A stretch of 61,366 bases of DNA from Clostridia bacterium. GTDB taxonomy: Bacteria > Bacillota > Clostridia > Oscillospirales > Acutalibacteraceae. The stretch lies in the NCBI GenBank assembly GCA_017473435.1, contig JAFULG010000072.1:1-61366 (forward strand), read 5' to 3'. The notes beneath the pieces are model-generated. The model was not told the origin of the DNA, made no database searches, and worked only from the letters and a program-made list of their open reading frames with translations. Both the position numbers and the translations under genes were made by a program. Positions 1-8,433 of this stretch are shown here, piece after piece. How positions within the stretch are numbered: position 1 is the stretch's first letter; every line of letters starts with the position of its first letter.

Positions 1-1
1 G

Positions 2-1336
2 GGCGACGGTGTTCAGGAGGTTCTTGCAACTGCAGGTAACAACCGTCTCGGCGGTGACGACTTCGACCAGAGAATTATTGACTGGCTTGTAGCCGGCTTC
101 AAGGCAGAGCAGGGTGTTGATCTCCGCGGTGACAAGATGGCTATGCAGAGACTTAAGGAAGCTGCAGAAAAGGCTAAAATCGAGCTTTCAGGTGTAACAA
201 CATCAGCAATCTCACTTCCTTACATCACAGCAGACGCAACAGGTCCCAAGCACCTTGAAACAACCCTTACAAGAGCAAAGTTCAACGAGCTTACAGCAGA
301 CCTTGTTGAAGCTACAATGGGTCCCGTTCGACAGGCAATGGCAGACTCCGGTCTCAACGTTTCTGAAATCGACAAGGTTCTTATGGTCGGCGGTTCATCA
401 AGAATTCCTGCAGTAAGTGATGCTATCAAAAAGTTTATCGGTAAGGAGCCTTTCAAGGGTATCAACCCAGACGAATGTGTTGCAATCGGTGCCGCACTTC
501 AGGGCGGTGTTCTCGGCGGTGACGTTAAGGGTCTTCTCCTTCTTGACGTTACACCACTTTCACTCGGTATTGAGACAATGGGCGGTGTAAACACCAAGGT
601 TATCGAAAGAAATACAACAATCCCTACAAAGAAGAGCCAGATCTTCTCAACAGCTGCTGATAACCAGCCTTCAGTTGAGGTTCACGTTCTTCAGGGTGAA
701 AGAGAGTTTGCAAGAGACAACAAGACTCTCGGTGTGTTCAGCCTTGACGGCATTATGCCTGCTCGTCGCGGTGTTCCTCAGATTGAGGTTACATTTGACA
801 TCGACGCTAACGGTATTGTACATGTTTCCGCTAAGGATCTCGGTACAGGCAAGGAGCAGTCAATTTCAATCACAGCTTCCACAAATATGAGTAAGGAAGA
901 CATCGAAAAGGCTGTAAGAGAGGCAGAGCAGTTTGCACAGGAAGATAAGGCTCGCCGTGAAGAGGTAGACACAAGAAACGAAGCAGATCAGATGGTTTAT
1001 CAGTGCGAAAAGATTCTTTCTGAGGAAGCTGCAGCAGCTCTTTCCGATGAAGATAAGAACGAAATTCAGGCAAAGATTGACTCACTCAAGAACGCTCTTA
1101 AGGGTGACGATATCAATCTTATCAAGAACGAGAAGGAAGCTCTTACTCAGGCCTTCTACAAGCTTTCAGAAAAGATGTATCAGCAGGCAAATCCCCAGGG
1201 CGGAGCACAGGGCTTCAACCCTAACGACTTTGCAGGCGCACAGGGCGGCTTTAACGGTGCAGACTTCAATCAGGGCGCTAACGACGGTTATACTGATGCC
1301 GGCTACACTGACGCTAACTTTACTGATGCTAACTAA
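2..1336 (+). CDS. dnaK: Chaperone DnaK (Hsp70), C-terminal part, cut by window edge
   Basis: ATP-dependent Hsp70 that binds unfolded segments of cytosolic proteins together with DnaJ and GrpE. The reading frame is open from the first bases, so the N-terminal ATPase lobe lies outside the window. Visible are [10 protein letters not shown], the phosphate-2 motif [10 protein letters not shown], the interdomain linker region [14 protein letters not shown], the substrate-binding beta domain and the helical lid. The tail is odd: after a Gly/Asn/Gln-rich stretch it ends in five-residue repeats ([15 protein letters not shown]) instead of the usual acidic end with an EEV-type motif. dnaJ follows 56 bp downstream, as in the hrcA-grpE-dnaK-dnaJ order. 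Confidence 0.97.
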   Translation, partial: GDGVQEVLATAGNNRLGGDDFDQRIIDWLVAGFKAEQGVDLRGDKMAMQRLKEAAEKAKIELSGVTTSAISLPYITADATGPKHLETTLTRAKFNELTADLVEATMGPVRQAMADSGLNVSEIDKVLMVGGSSRIPAVSDAIKKFIGKEPFKGINPDECVAIGAALQGGVLGGDVKGLLLLDVTPLSLGIETMGGVNTKVIERNTTIPTKKSQIFSTAADNQPSVEVHVLQGEREFARDNKTLGVFSLDGIMPARRGVPQIEVTFDIDANGIVHVSAKDLGTGKEQSISITASTNMSKEDIEKAVREAEQFAQEDKARREEVDTRNEADQMVYQCEKILSEEAAAALSDEDKNEIQAKIDSLKNALKGDDINLIKNEKEALTQAFYKLSEKMYQQANPQGGAQGFNPNDFAGAQGGFNGADFNQGANDGYTDAGYTDANFTDAN

Positions 1337-1349
1337 AAATTAAATTTCA

Positions 1350-1378
1350 AAGGACACGGTAGGCTTTACCGTGTCCTT
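1350..1378 (+). promoter_or_regulatory. Perfect 12-bp hairpin between dnaK and dnaJ
   Basis: AAGGACACGGTA and TACCGTGTCCTT pair perfectly around the loop GGCTT. No T-run follows; the dnaJ ribosome binding site starts a few bases later. It is more likely an mRNA processing or stability element, or a partial attenuator lowering dnaJ relative to dnaK, than a full terminator. Confidence 0.6.
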
Positions 1379-1392
1379 GATGAGGTATAAAC

Positions 1393-2577
1393 ATGGCAGA
1401 TAATAAACGCGATTATTATGAAGTCCTCGGCGTCAGCAAGGGCGCATCCGATGATGAAATAAAAAAGGCATACCGAAAGCTTGCAAAGCAGTATCATCCC
1501 GACCTTAATCCCGGTGATGCAACGGCAGAAGCAAAGTTCAAGGAAGCTAACGAGGCTTATGAGGTGCTGTCCGACAGCGACAAAAAAGCCCGCTATGACC
1601 AATACGGTCACGCCGGCGTTGATCCTAACTTCGGTGCAGGCGGCTTCGGAGGCGGCTTCGGCGGCTTTGGCGGTGACTTTGATCTGGGTGACATTCTCGG
1701 CAGTATGTTCGGAGGCGGCTTCGGCGGCTTTGGCGGCTTCGGCGGTGGCTCAAGGCAGAACCCCAACGCTCCGAGAAAGGGTTCAACAATACAGACAAGT
1801 GTAACAATCTCCTTTGAGGAGGCAGCAAAGGGCTGCAAGAAAAAGGTTAACATAACAAAGGTTGAAAAGTGTGACGAATGCGGCGGTAACGGCTGTGCAA
1901 AGGGCTCAAGCCCCGTTACATGTCAGACCTGCGGCGGCAGAGGACAGGTCAATGTTCAGCAGAGAACACCCTTTGGCGTAATGAGCACAACAAAGCAGTG
2001 CTCTGCCTGTGGCGGTAAGGGTAAGACTATCCCTAATCCCTGTACAAAGTGTAAGGGTGTAGGTGCTGTAGCAAAGCCTCAGACCGTGGAGGTAGATATT
2101 CCTGCAGGTATTGATGACAGACAGGCGCTTAATGTCCGTGGCGGCGGTAATCCCGGTGCAAACGGCGGACCTACAGGTGACCTGCGTGTAAACGTTAACG
2201 TTCGTCCTCATCCTTTCTTTGAAAGGGATGGCTTTGATGTATGGTGTGAGGTTACCGTTACTTATGCTCAGGCGGCTTTAGGTGACACTCTTTATATTCC
2301 TACCCTTGACGGCAAGGTTAAATATGAGCTTCCCTCGGGTACACAGCCCGGTGAGGTTTTCCGCTTCAGAGGCAGAGGTATTCAGCAGCTTCAGGGCAGA
2401 GGCAAGGGCGACCAGTATGTTAAGATTGTGGTTGATGTACCGAAGAATCTTAACCAGAAGCAGAAGGATTTACTCAGGCAGTTTGACAGCACACTCACCA
2501 ACAAGCCGAAAAACAACATCGATGACGGCACAACGGTGGGCGAGGAGAAGAGAAGCTTTTTTGACCGCTTCAAATAA
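1393..2577 (+). CDS. dnaJ: Co-chaperone DnaJ (Hsp40, type I)
   Basis: Stimulates the DnaK ATPase and delivers substrates. J-domain at residues 5-70 with HPD at 35-37, then a long Gly/Phe linker (about 78-120, many GGFGG units), then four zinc-binding CxxCxGxG-type repeats ([32 protein letters not shown]; the last has Lys for the usual first Gly), then the C-terminal substrate-binding and dimerisation domain. The 394-residue length is normal. The start has a GAGGT ribosome binding site 8 bases upstream. Probably co-transcribed with dnaK; a strong terminator follows. Confidence 0.97.
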   Translation: MADNKRDYYEVLGVSKGASDDEIKKAYRKLAKQYHPDLNPGDATAEAKFKEANEAYEVLSDSDKKARYDQYGHAGVDPNFGAGGFGGGFGGFGGDFDLGDILGSMFGGGFGGFGGFGGGSRQNPNAPRKGSTIQTSVTISFEEAAKGCKKKVNITKVEKCDECGGNGCAKGSSPVTCQTCGGRGQVNVQQRTPFGVMSTTKQCSACGGKGKTIPNPCTKCKGVGAVAKPQTVEVDIPAGIDDRQALNVRGGGNPGANGGPTGDLRVNVNVRPHPFFERDGFDVWCEVTVTYAQAALGDTLYIPTLDGKVKYELPSGTQPGEVFRFRGRGIQQLQGRGKGDQYVKIVVDVPKNLNQKQKDLLRQFDSTLTNKPKNNIDDGTTVGEEKRSFFDRFK

Positions 2578-2588
2578 GAAAATAAAGC

Positions 2589-2640
2589 AAAGTTCTTTGG
2601 TTCTTTCTTACAAGAAAGAACGCCTGACCGGCGAGGTCAT
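2589..2640 (+). repeat. Dispersed 3'-end repeat A, copy 1
   Basis: Contains the palindrome GTTCTTTCTTAC/AAGAAAGAAC followed by CGCCTGACCGGCGAGGTCAT. Near-identical copy at 33009-33060, diverged copies at 4195-4251 and 24815-24857 and a partial one at 5630-5670. In the diverged copies the palindrome changes on both arms together, so pairing is kept. Confidence 0.8.
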
Positions 2641-2655
2641 AAAGAAAATTAACCG

Positions 2656-2687
2656 ACACCGCTTTGTAAAAAAAAGCGGTGTTTTTT
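2656..2687 (+). terminator. Rho-independent terminator after dnaJ
   Basis: ACACCGCTTT pairs with AAAGCGGTGT around an A-rich loop, followed by six T. Confidence 0.85.
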
Positions 2688-2708
2688 ATGCTGTAAGCTT
2701 TCGCGTAG

Positions 2709-2730
2709 GGGACGCCTCGCGCGGCGTCCC
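2709..2730. repeat. GC-rich hairpin of the CGTAGGGG type
   Basis: GGGACGCC pairs with GGCGTCCC around TCGCGC, preceded by GCGTAG. A related hairpin starting CGTAGGGGG lies between pgk and tpiA (19675-19705), so this looks like a small dispersed palindromic repeat. Confidence 0.5.
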
Positions 2731-2852
2731 TTTGTCAGGCTTATTGCAGTGGACGGGGACGGGCGACCACAAGGGGGTTCCACGCATTTGTATAGGGAAA
2801 CGGTATGCTTTACAACAAAAATTACATCTTTATTACAACTTAATTAAGACTG

Positions 2853-2881
2853 TTGCTTTATGTAAAACTCCTTGTTATCAT
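2853..2881 (+). promoter_or_regulatory. Candidate promoter of the 167-residue membrane protein
   Basis: TTGCTT, 17-base spacer, TATCAT, 22 bases before the start codon. Confidence 0.45.
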
Positions 2882-2903
2882 ATAGTCAGAAGGAGGAGTT
2901 ACA

Positions 2904-3407
2904 ATGAAGAAAAACAGACTTATGACCTTTACACTTGCTTTAATTATGAGCTTCAGCTTTTCACTTACAGCCTTTGCAAATTCATCCTGGGTGTGGATAA
3001 CGGCACGTCGACCTTATGATTTGTTGCCCTTTGTGATAGTATTCACTCTTGTTGCGGAAACCTTTTTTATAGCCTTTTTTGCAAAAATTGAAAGTAAAAG
3101 CAAAGTTTTTGTTCCCGTGCTTGCAGGTAATCTACTCTCTTATGCAATGCCTTATATTTTTTATTCGCGTTCCTTATACGGTGAATATTACGGACTTATG
3201 CACGCCCTTGACCACAGCCCCTACTACACCGTGGGAATACATTTCCTCGTTATGACCATTGTTGCAGAGCTTCCCGTGGTTTATCTGTCGCTGAGAAATA
3301 AGGCAGAGGACAAAAAGGTGCTTGCAATAAGCATAGTGATAATCAATGTGCTGACTACTGTTTTTGTTGCCTTGCTTGAAAGGGTTCTTTGCAGGGGTCA
3401 ATGGTAA
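2904..3407 (+). CDS. Small membrane protein, function unknown
   Basis: 167 residues that I do not assign to a family. The N-terminus (MKKNRLMTFTLALIMSFSFS, then LTAFANSS) looks like a signal peptide with an A-x-A type cleavage site near residue 25. Three or four hydrophobic segments follow (about 42-60, 67-85, 108-132, 138-158), giving a polytopic membrane protein. Strong ribosome binding site AGAAGGAGGAG. It has its own promoter and terminator, so it is a single-gene unit. No catalytic motif is visible. Confidence 0.7.
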   Translation: MKKNRLMTFTLALIMSFSFSLTAFANSSWVWITARRPYDLLPFVIVFTLVAETFFIAFFAKIESKSKVFVPVLAGNLLSYAMPYIFYSRSLYGEYYGLMHALDHSPYYTVGIHFLVMTIVAELPVVYLSLRNKAEDKKVLAISIVIINVLTTVFVALLERVLCRGQW

Positions 3408-3413
3408 AAAATC

Positions 3414-3450
3414 AAGCTGTTGCGGAGAAAATCTGCAACAGCTTTTATAT
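3414..3450 (+). terminator. Terminator after the 167-residue membrane protein
   Basis: AAGCTGTTGC pairs with GCAACAGCTT, then a T/A-rich tract. Confidence 0.8.
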
Positions 3451-3513
3451 AATAATTTTCAACTTGCTTTTTTTCTGAATTTGTGTTAAAACATAATTAA
3501 AGGCCTGCCGAAA

Positions 3514-4184
3514 ATGAAAACAAAAAATTCACGGCATTTTTACTTGCAAGTTATTATGCTGACGGGTATTTTCAGCGTGGGTGTATTTGCAAGCTATACT
3601 GACCTAGATGAGGCTAAAGCAGAATTCCGGGTTGGTGTAGGCCCTGAGACAGACGGATACGCCATCGACTATATTTATTATTCACCGGCGGATAAGGGTG
3701 ACAGAACGAAGTATCCCCTTGTAATATGGCTTCACGGTATGGGTAACGGTAAAAAGCCGGGTGAACAGCTTGTAGCGAGTGATATTGCTGTGTGGGCTAC
3801 ACCTGAATATCAGAGCCGTTTCAAGGGAAGTAAGGGCGCTTATATTTTAGTTCCGCGTTCTCTTGAAGAAAAAAATCTTTTCTGGGATGACTGTCTTGTT
3901 CATCCTCTGCGCGCAGCAATTGACGAGTTTATAGCCGAAAACAGAGCTAATATTGATTTAAGCCGTATTTATATAGGCGGTTATTCTATGGGCGGTAAGA
4001 TGACACTTAAAATGGCAGTAGCTTATCCCGAGATGTTTGCTGCCGCATTCCCGGTATGTCCTGCCTGGGCTCCCGATACATCTGCAACGGCAAAGATGGC
4101 TGATATTCCCGTATGGGAATGTTCGATTTCTTTAAGGTTATTATCAGCTTCTTTAAAAATCTTTTTGCGTTCCTGTTCAAGTAA
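3514..4184 (+). pseudogene. Exported alpha/beta-hydrolase esterase with an internal deletion
   Basis: The N-terminal two thirds resembles secreted PHB-depolymerase/feruloyl-esterase-like hydrolases: hydrophobic leader, oxyanion-loop strand YPLVIWLHGMGNG and nucleophile elbow GGYSMGG. After IPVW, where the family continues with the catalytic Asp and His regions, the frame runs into unrelated residues and stops at 4254 inside a repeat. In another frame, 4119-4184 encodes a 21-residue Phe-rich amphipathic tail beginning MFDFFKVII and ending FLFK-stop, very like the tails of other exported proteins in this window. I infer that a segment with the C-terminal catalytic part was deleted, fusing IPVW out of frame to the tail. 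The remnant should be inactive. A ribosome binding site is weak or missing. Confidence 0.75.
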
Positions 4185-4194
4185 TAAAAAAGCG

Positions 4195-4251
4195 AAAAGT
4201 TTTTTTGTTACTTTTTTTACAAAAAAAGTAACGTCCGACCGGCGAGGTCGA
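4195..4251 (+). repeat. Dispersed 3'-end repeat A, copy 2
   Basis: GTTACTTTTTTTAC/AAAAAAAGTAAC followed by GTCCGACCGGCGAGGTCG. The palindrome differs from copy 1 but both arms changed together. It lies directly after the esterase remnant. Confidence 0.75.
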
Positions 4252-4271
4252 TGAAAATTTTATAAAATGTC

Positions 4272-4304
4272 AAGGTCACGGAATTTCTTTCCGTGATCTT
4301 TTGA
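4272..4304 (+). terminator. Terminator downstream of the esterase remnant
   Basis: AAGGTCACGGAA pairs with TTCCGTGATCTT (one G-U pair), followed by TTTG. It sits in the convergent gap to the minus-strand phosphoesterase. Confidence 0.65.
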
Positions 4305-4321
4305 TTAGCCGAAGAGGCATT

Positions 4322-5341
4322 TTACATATATATTGCTTCGAAATCGTACATATCTCTCGTGTTATCACTTTCGGTATGAATGGTGATAAGAGCACTTGAA
4401 ATCACAGGCTTTGGTGTTACATGATAGTAAGTTCCGTTATAGTAACTGCATTGAACGGTTGCGGGGTGATTGTGTCCCATTGAAAGCAATCCTACGCAGC
4501 CGCTCTGATTGAACACATCGTCAAGGGGTTGATTTTTGGGGATATTGTATTTTTCAAGCCTTATCATAAGGGTGGGATAGCCGAGCTTGTAGGCTTCGCC
4601 ATTCCTTGCGGCACGGGAAAAATCAGGGGTGTTTTCATGGAGAAAAACGCTGATGTAAACATTTTCGTTTATTTGTTTTTTACTGTCAATTTCTTCTTTG
4701 CACCAATTCACCTGGTCTTCGTGAACATAGCCGTAGGTGTGGTCGGGGTCTTCATTGTCATAGTCCATTGTATCAATGAAAAGCAGGGAGTGGGTCATTT
4801 CTCCCTCTGTGTAAATGTCAAGGCTGTACTGACAGCCGCCCGAAATGTCTGGCTCATCAGCAACAAGGCAATGCTCATACTGTGAAAGGTAAGCCACAAC
4901 ATCCTCGGCTGTGCCGTAATTTGCTCCGTCATTGTTGCCGGGAACATATGACCAATATTGGTCAGCTTCTTCAAAAATCTCCGCAACGGTGCGAAGTACA
5001 TAGGCTTTGTTGAATTTGCCGTCATTGCCGTCGTCAAGCATATCGCCCGAAATCACAACAAGGTCGGGGTCATATTTCGCGGTCAGCTTTTCCATTTTCT
5101 TAAGTGTGCTGATATCGGAAAATGTGATGCCTGTGGTGAAATGAGTGTCCGTGAACTGAAGCACGGTAAAGTCGCCGTTTTCGTCCGCATAAAGGTCGGG
5201 AAGCTCCTTTTGCACATTAACCGTTTGTGCAAAGCTCGAAATGTCACCCTTGGTTTTCATTTCCTCGGCAAGGGCGCCGCCGGATAAAACAGTGGAAATT
5301 GCTGTGAGGAAGGCAATGAGTGTGCAGATAAAGTTTGTCAT
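4322..5341 (-). CDS. Exported calcineurin-like metallophosphoesterase
   Basis: 339 residues with a signal peptide (MTNFICTLIAFLTAISTVLS). The metal-binding blocks of the calcineurin-like family are present in order: TDTHF (D-x-H), SGDMLDDG (G-D-x-x-D), PGNND (G-N-x-D), FLHEN and GHNHP. Related secreted enzymes hydrolyse phosphomono- or diesters; the substrate here is unknown. I chose the ATG at 5341, not the upstream in-frame codons to 5401, because AGAAAGG lies 9 bases before it and the signal peptide begins there. The gene stands alone, convergent with the esterase remnant, behind an unusual palindromic upstream region (5376-5532). Confidence 0.88.
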   Translation of the reverse strand: MTNFICTLIAFLTAISTVLSGGALAEEMKTKGDISSFAQTVNVQKELPDLYADENGDFTVLQFTDTHFTTGITFSDISTLKKMEKLTAKYDPDLVVISGDMLDDGNDGKFNKAYVLRTVAEIFEEADQYWSYVPGNNDGANYGTAEDVVAYLSQYEHCLVADEPDISGGCQYSLDIYTEGEMTHSLLFIDTMDYDNEDPDHTYGYVHEDQVNWCKEEIDSKKQINENVYISVFLHENTPDFSRAARNGEAYKLGYPTLMIRLEKYNIPKNQPLDDVFNQSGCVGLLSMGHNHPATVQCSYYNGTYYHVTPKPVISSALITIHTESDNTRDMYDFEAIYM

Positions 5342-5375
5342 GTGTGTCATCCTTTCTGTGCATTTTTTATATAAA

Positions 5376-5532
5376 TAAAAAGTGTGCCCCAAACGAGACA
5401 CACCGAAAAATGCATCTCATTTGTTGCGACACAAATCTTAACTCTCGTTTAAAGGAATAGTTAAAGAAACACACTTTTGCCAAAAAAAGTGTACCTTTAA
5501 ACGAGAAAAATATTCAGATTTATGTCGCAAGT
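5376..5532. repeat. Nested palindromes and direct repeats upstream of the phosphoesterase
   Basis: A 13-bp inverted repeat (TCTCGTTTAAAGG / CCTTTAAACGAGA) encloses a second hairpin (ACACTTTT / AAAAGTGT) and is flanked by further inverted segments (TTGCGACA..AAATCT and AGATTT.TGTCGCAA). A shorter direct copy of the AAAAAGTGT..AAACGAGA unit lies next to it at 5376-5398. This could be a degenerate MITE or an operator region; no coding sequence is present. Confidence 0.6.
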
Positions 5533-5583
5533 ATAATTTACCACATTTTGAAACAAAAAGCAAAATATTTTTATAAAAGAAGA

Positions 5584-5618
5584 GCACGACAGTTTTTTAG
5601 CTGTCGTGCAAATTTTTT
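5584..5618. terminator. Hairpin downstream of coaBC
   Basis: GCACGACAG pairs with CTGTCGTGC. On the plus strand it is followed by AAATTTTTTT, on the minus strand (the coaBC direction) by TCTTCTTTTAT, so it may work both ways. Confidence 0.6.
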
Positions 5619-5629
5619 TGCTTGTCGTT

Positions 5630-5670
5630 TGGCTTTCTTTTCCCGAAAGAGTAGAAACCAAAGAACTTTA
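5630..5670 (-). repeat. Dispersed repeat A, partial copy overlapping the end of coaBC
   Basis: Read on the minus strand it shows AAAGTTCTTTGGTT as in copies 1 and 4, then a diverged palindrome. The coaBC stop codon lies in its first bases. Confidence 0.5.
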
Positions 5671-6855
5671 CTTTTTTATGCACTTGTCAAGTATTTTATG
5701 TGCCGCCTCATCCTTGCTCATCATAGGCAGCTCCGTTTCACCCTCGGCAGTAATCAGCGTAATCACATTCGTGTCAACACCGAAGCCTGCTCCCTCAGTG
5801 CGTAAACTGTTGGCGCAGATCATATCGCAGTTCTTTTTATTCAGCTTGGCTCTTGAATTTTCAATAACGTTGTCCGTTTCCATTGAAAATCCGCAGATGA
5901 ACTGACCTTCCTTTTTGTTTTCGCCAAGGTGCTTAAGAATATCCTTAGTGCGTCCGAGCTCAATGCTCATTTCACCGTCACTCTTTTTCAGCTTGCTGTC
6001 AGCTTTTACAAGGGGAGTGTAATCGGAAACAGCGGCAGCCTTTATAATAATATCCTGCCCGGGAGCAAGAGCTGTGACAGCTTCAAACATATCCTCGGCA
6101 GAGGTAACGGGAACAACCTTGACAAACATAGGAGGCTCAACGTCGGTATGCGCTTTGACAAGGGTTACTTCGGCTCCGCGCAGCATTGCCGCTCCGGCAA
6201 TAGCAATGCCCATTTTGCCGCTTGAATGGTTTGTAATAAAGCGAACAGGGTCAATTGCCTCTCTTGTAGCACCTGCGGTGACAAGTATCTTTTTGCCTGC
6301 AAGATCCTTTTCAAAGGCTATCTCTTTTATAATGTGCTGTAAAAGCTCCTCCTCGTCAGGCATTCTGCCGTCACCCAGATCACCGTTTGCGAGCATACCC
6401 GTTGCAGGAGCTATAATTTCATAGCCATATGAGGCAAGCTTTTTTATGTTGTCCTGAACAATGGGGTTGTGGTACATATTGTGGTTCATTGCAGGGGCAA
6501 CAATCTTCTTGCACGGACAAGCCATAACGGTGGTTGTGAGCATATCGTCTGCAATGCCGTTTGCAATTTTGCCTATAACGTTTGCCGAAGCGGGAGCAAG
6601 CATAACAATATCAGCCTGCTTTGCAAGAGCAACGTGCTCAACGCTGTACTGAAAATTACGGTCAAAGGTGTCAATAAGGCATTTGTTTGCCGTAAGAGTT
6701 TCAAAGGTGACGGGGTTTATAAACTGTGTAGCATTCTGTGTCATAAGCACGTGAACATTGCAGTGAAGCTTTTTGAGCATTCTTGCAAGGTTGGCGATTT
6801 TATATGCTGCGATGCTTCCTGATACCCCGAGAAGCACGGTTTTTCCTTTAAGCAT
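5668..6855 (-). CDS. coaBC: Bifunctional phosphopantothenoylcysteine decarboxylase / phosphopantothenate-cysteine ligase
   Basis: Joins 4'-phosphopantothenate to cysteine (CoaB, C-terminal half, CTP-dependent) and decarboxylates the product (CoaC, N-terminal FMN-dependent half) on the way to coenzyme A. Visible: GVSGSIAAYK at the N-terminus, the CoaC substrate motif PAMNHNMY (P-x-M-N-x-x-M), the CoaB start VTAGATREAIDPVR with NHSSGKMG, and KKNCDMICAN near the end. About 395 residues, the usual length. Start at 6855, because GGAGG lies 8 bases before this ATG; the ATG at 6870 has no site. Divergent from panT-coaX of the same pathway. Confidence 0.95.
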   Translation of the reverse strand: MLKGKTVLLGVSGSIAAYKIANLARMLKKLHCNVHVLMTQNATQFINPVTFETLTANKCLIDTFDRNFQYSVEHVALAKQADIVMLAPASANVIGKIANGIADDMLTTTVMACPCKKIVAPAMNHNMYHNPIVQDNIKKLASYGYEIIAPATGMLANGDLGDGRMPDEEELLQHIIKEIAFEKDLAGKKILVTAGATREAIDPVRFITNHSSGKMGIAIAGAAMLRGAEVTLVKAHTDVEPPMFVKVVPVTSAEDMFEAVTALAPGQDIIIKAAAVSDYTPLVKADSKLKKSDGEMSIELGRTKDILKHLGENKKEGQFICGFSMETDNVIENSRAKLNKKNCDMICANSLRTEGAGFGVDTNVITLITAEGETELPMMSKDEAAHKILDKCIKK

Positions 6856-6882
6856 AGAAGTAACCTCCATGAATTTTTTTTC

Positions 6883-6891
6883 AGTATATCA
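6883..6891 (-). promoter_or_regulatory. Extended -10 promoter of coaBC
   Basis: On the minus strand TGA-TATACT; no good -35 at the expected distance. It faces the panT promoter about 40 bp away. Confidence 0.5.
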
Positions 6892-6930
6892 TAAATTTTG
6901 GAAAAAATATATACTTTTCTGATTTATTTA

Positions 6931-6939
6931 TGTTATAAT
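6931..6939 (+). promoter_or_regulatory. Extended -10 promoter of panT-coaX
   Basis: TGT-TATAAT, a perfect extended -10; the -35 is weak. About 60 bases before the panT start. Confidence 0.65.
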
Positions 6940-7002
6940 CAATTTACAAATAATTGTGTTGTATCTCTGTTTTTAAGAGAACGATAACAGGAGGATTAAA
7001 AA

Positions 7003-7617
7003 ATGAATAAGAACTTCAAGCCTAAAGATCTTACGCTCATGGGACTTCTGACAGCAGTTCTGCTTGTAATGTCCTTTACACCTGTAGGATTTCTTACAAT
7101 CGGACCGCTTGCAATCACACTCAATATGATACCCGTTGCCATCGGTGCTATCGCGCTCGGCCCTAAGGGCGGCGCAATACTCGGTGCGGTTTTCGGCATC
7201 ACAAGCTTTCTGCAGTGTATAGGTATCGGCGGCACAAGTCCTATGGGGGTTATTCTTTTTGAAATCAATCCCTTTCTTGCATTCGTGCAGAGATTTCTGC
7301 CAAGACTTCTTATGGGTATTCTGACTGCGTATGTTTATAAAATTGTAAAAAAAGCCTTGGGCTCAACCGTGGCAAGCTATGCTTCAGGCTTTTTTGCTGC
7401 ATTTCTTAATACCTTGTTCTTTATGAGCATGCTTGTGCTCCTTTTCGGTAATACCGAGTATATGCAGGAGCTTATGAACGGAAAAAACGTTATAGTGTTT
7501 ATCTGCACCTTCGTAGGAATTAACGCAGTTTTTGAAATGGCAGTTTCTACGGTGCTTACGGGTTTAATTGTAAAAGCACTAGAAAGAGCAAAGCTTATAA
7601 AAAGAGGTGAGGCATAA
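7003..7617 (+). CDS. panT: ECF transporter substrate-binding (S) subunit, probably for pantothenate
   Basis: 204-residue membrane protein with about six hydrophobic segments, the size and pattern of an ECF S component; the segment PVAIGAIALGPKGGAILGAV is typical of these proteins. S subunits bind the vitamin in the membrane and share the energising EcfA-A'-T module, which is not encoded in this window. The substrate is inferred from context: the stop codon overlaps the coaX start (TAATG), and coaBC is divergent. AGGAGG ribosome binding site. Another vitamin substrate is possible. Confidence 0.85.
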   Translation: MNKNFKPKDLTLMGLLTAVLLVMSFTPVGFLTIGPLAITLNMIPVAIGAIALGPKGGAILGAVFGITSFLQCIGIGGTSPMGVILFEINPFLAFVQRFLPRLLMGILTAYVYKIVKKALGSTVASYASGFFAAFLNTLFFMSMLVLLFGNTEYMQELMNGKNVIVFICTFVGINAVFEMAVSTVLTGLIVKALERAKLIKRGEA

Positions 7618-8381
7618 TGGTGCTTGCAGTTGATATAGGCAACACGAACGTTGTTGTCGGTTGCTTTGATAAGGGCGAAATCCGTTTTGTTGAGAGACTT
7701 TCCACAAACAAAAACTCAACGGCACTTGAATATGCCGTTCTTATAAAAACCGTGCTTGAATTAAACAGCATACATGTTCAGGATTTTGAGGGAGGTATAA
7801 TCTCTTCTGTTGTGCCGTCTGTTACAAACAGAGTAAAGGAAGCAATGGAAAAAATCACAGGTAAAGAAGTGCTTGTTGTCGGTCCCGGAGTGAAGACGGG
7901 TCTGAAAATCAAACTTGATAATCCCTCTCAGCTCGGCAGTGACAGAGTGGCCGATGCCGTTGCCGCAACAAATATTTATCCATGTCCTCTTATTATCATC
8001 GATATGGGCACAGCAACCACTGTTTCAGTTGTGGATGACGATAAGAACTTTATCGGCGGTATGATTATGCCGGGGCTTATGGTTTCGATGGAAGCACTTT
8101 CTTCTAAAACCTCACAGCTTCCGCAGATAAGTCTTGATGCTCCGAAAAAGGCGATTGGCAGAAATACGGCTGACTGTATAAGAAGCGGACTTGTTTACGG
8201 TAATGCTTCTGCTATCGACGGTCTTATCGGTAGTATTGAACAGGAATTAGGGGAAAAATGCACCGTGATAAGCACAGGCGGTCTTGCAAAAATTGTAACC
8301 CCTCTTTGTAAAAGAGAAATTATTGAAGATGATAAGCTCCTTTTAAAGGGTCTTATGATTATTTACGAGAAGAACATATAA
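7617..8381 (+). CDS. coaX: Type III pantothenate kinase
   Basis: Phosphorylates pantothenate, the first committed step to CoA. ASKHA fold: phosphate-1 motif AVDIGNTNVVVG at the N-terminus, adenosine/phosphate-2 motif IIIDMGTATTVSVV, GGMIMPGL, and the late STGGLAKI motif. 254 residues, as expected. The ATG shares one base with the panT stop, so translation is probably coupled. Together the pair imports pantothenate and traps it as the phosphate. Confidence 0.95.
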   Translation: MVLAVDIGNTNVVVGCFDKGEIRFVERLSTNKNSTALEYAVLIKTVLELNSIHVQDFEGGIISSVVPSVTNRVKEAMEKITGKEVLVVGPGVKTGLKIKLDNPSQLGSDRVADAVAATNIYPCPLIIIDMGTATTVSVVDDDKNFIGGMIMPGLMVSMEALSSKTSQLPQISLDAPKKAIGRNTADCIRSGLVYGNASAIDGLIGSIEQELGEKCTVISTGGLAKIVTPLCKREIIEDDKLLLKGLMIIYEKNI

Positions 8382-8433
8382 TCGTTCATATATTACGCGA
8401 GATGTTCCTGAGTTATCCGAAAAGGAGAAGCCA

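Larger units (their letters stand above)
2578..2903. other. Intergenic stretch after dnaJ
   Basis: Holds one copy of a dispersed palindromic 3'-end repeat (2589-2640), the dnaJ terminator (2656-2687), a GC-rich hairpin (2709-2730), about 120 bp without recognisable content and the promoter of the next gene. A reading frame that leaves the dnaJ frame and crosses this stretch has no start signal and is not a gene. Confidence 0.8.

Noticed and set aside
1640-1760. Gly/Phe-rich repeats in dnaJ as an artefact or collagen-like insertion
   Set aside because: This is the normal G/F linker of DnaJ, only somewhat longer than average.
2282-3019. 245-codon frame across the end of dnaJ and the following gap
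   Set aside because: It overlaps dnaJ in another frame, runs through repeat A and a terminator and has no ribosome binding site.
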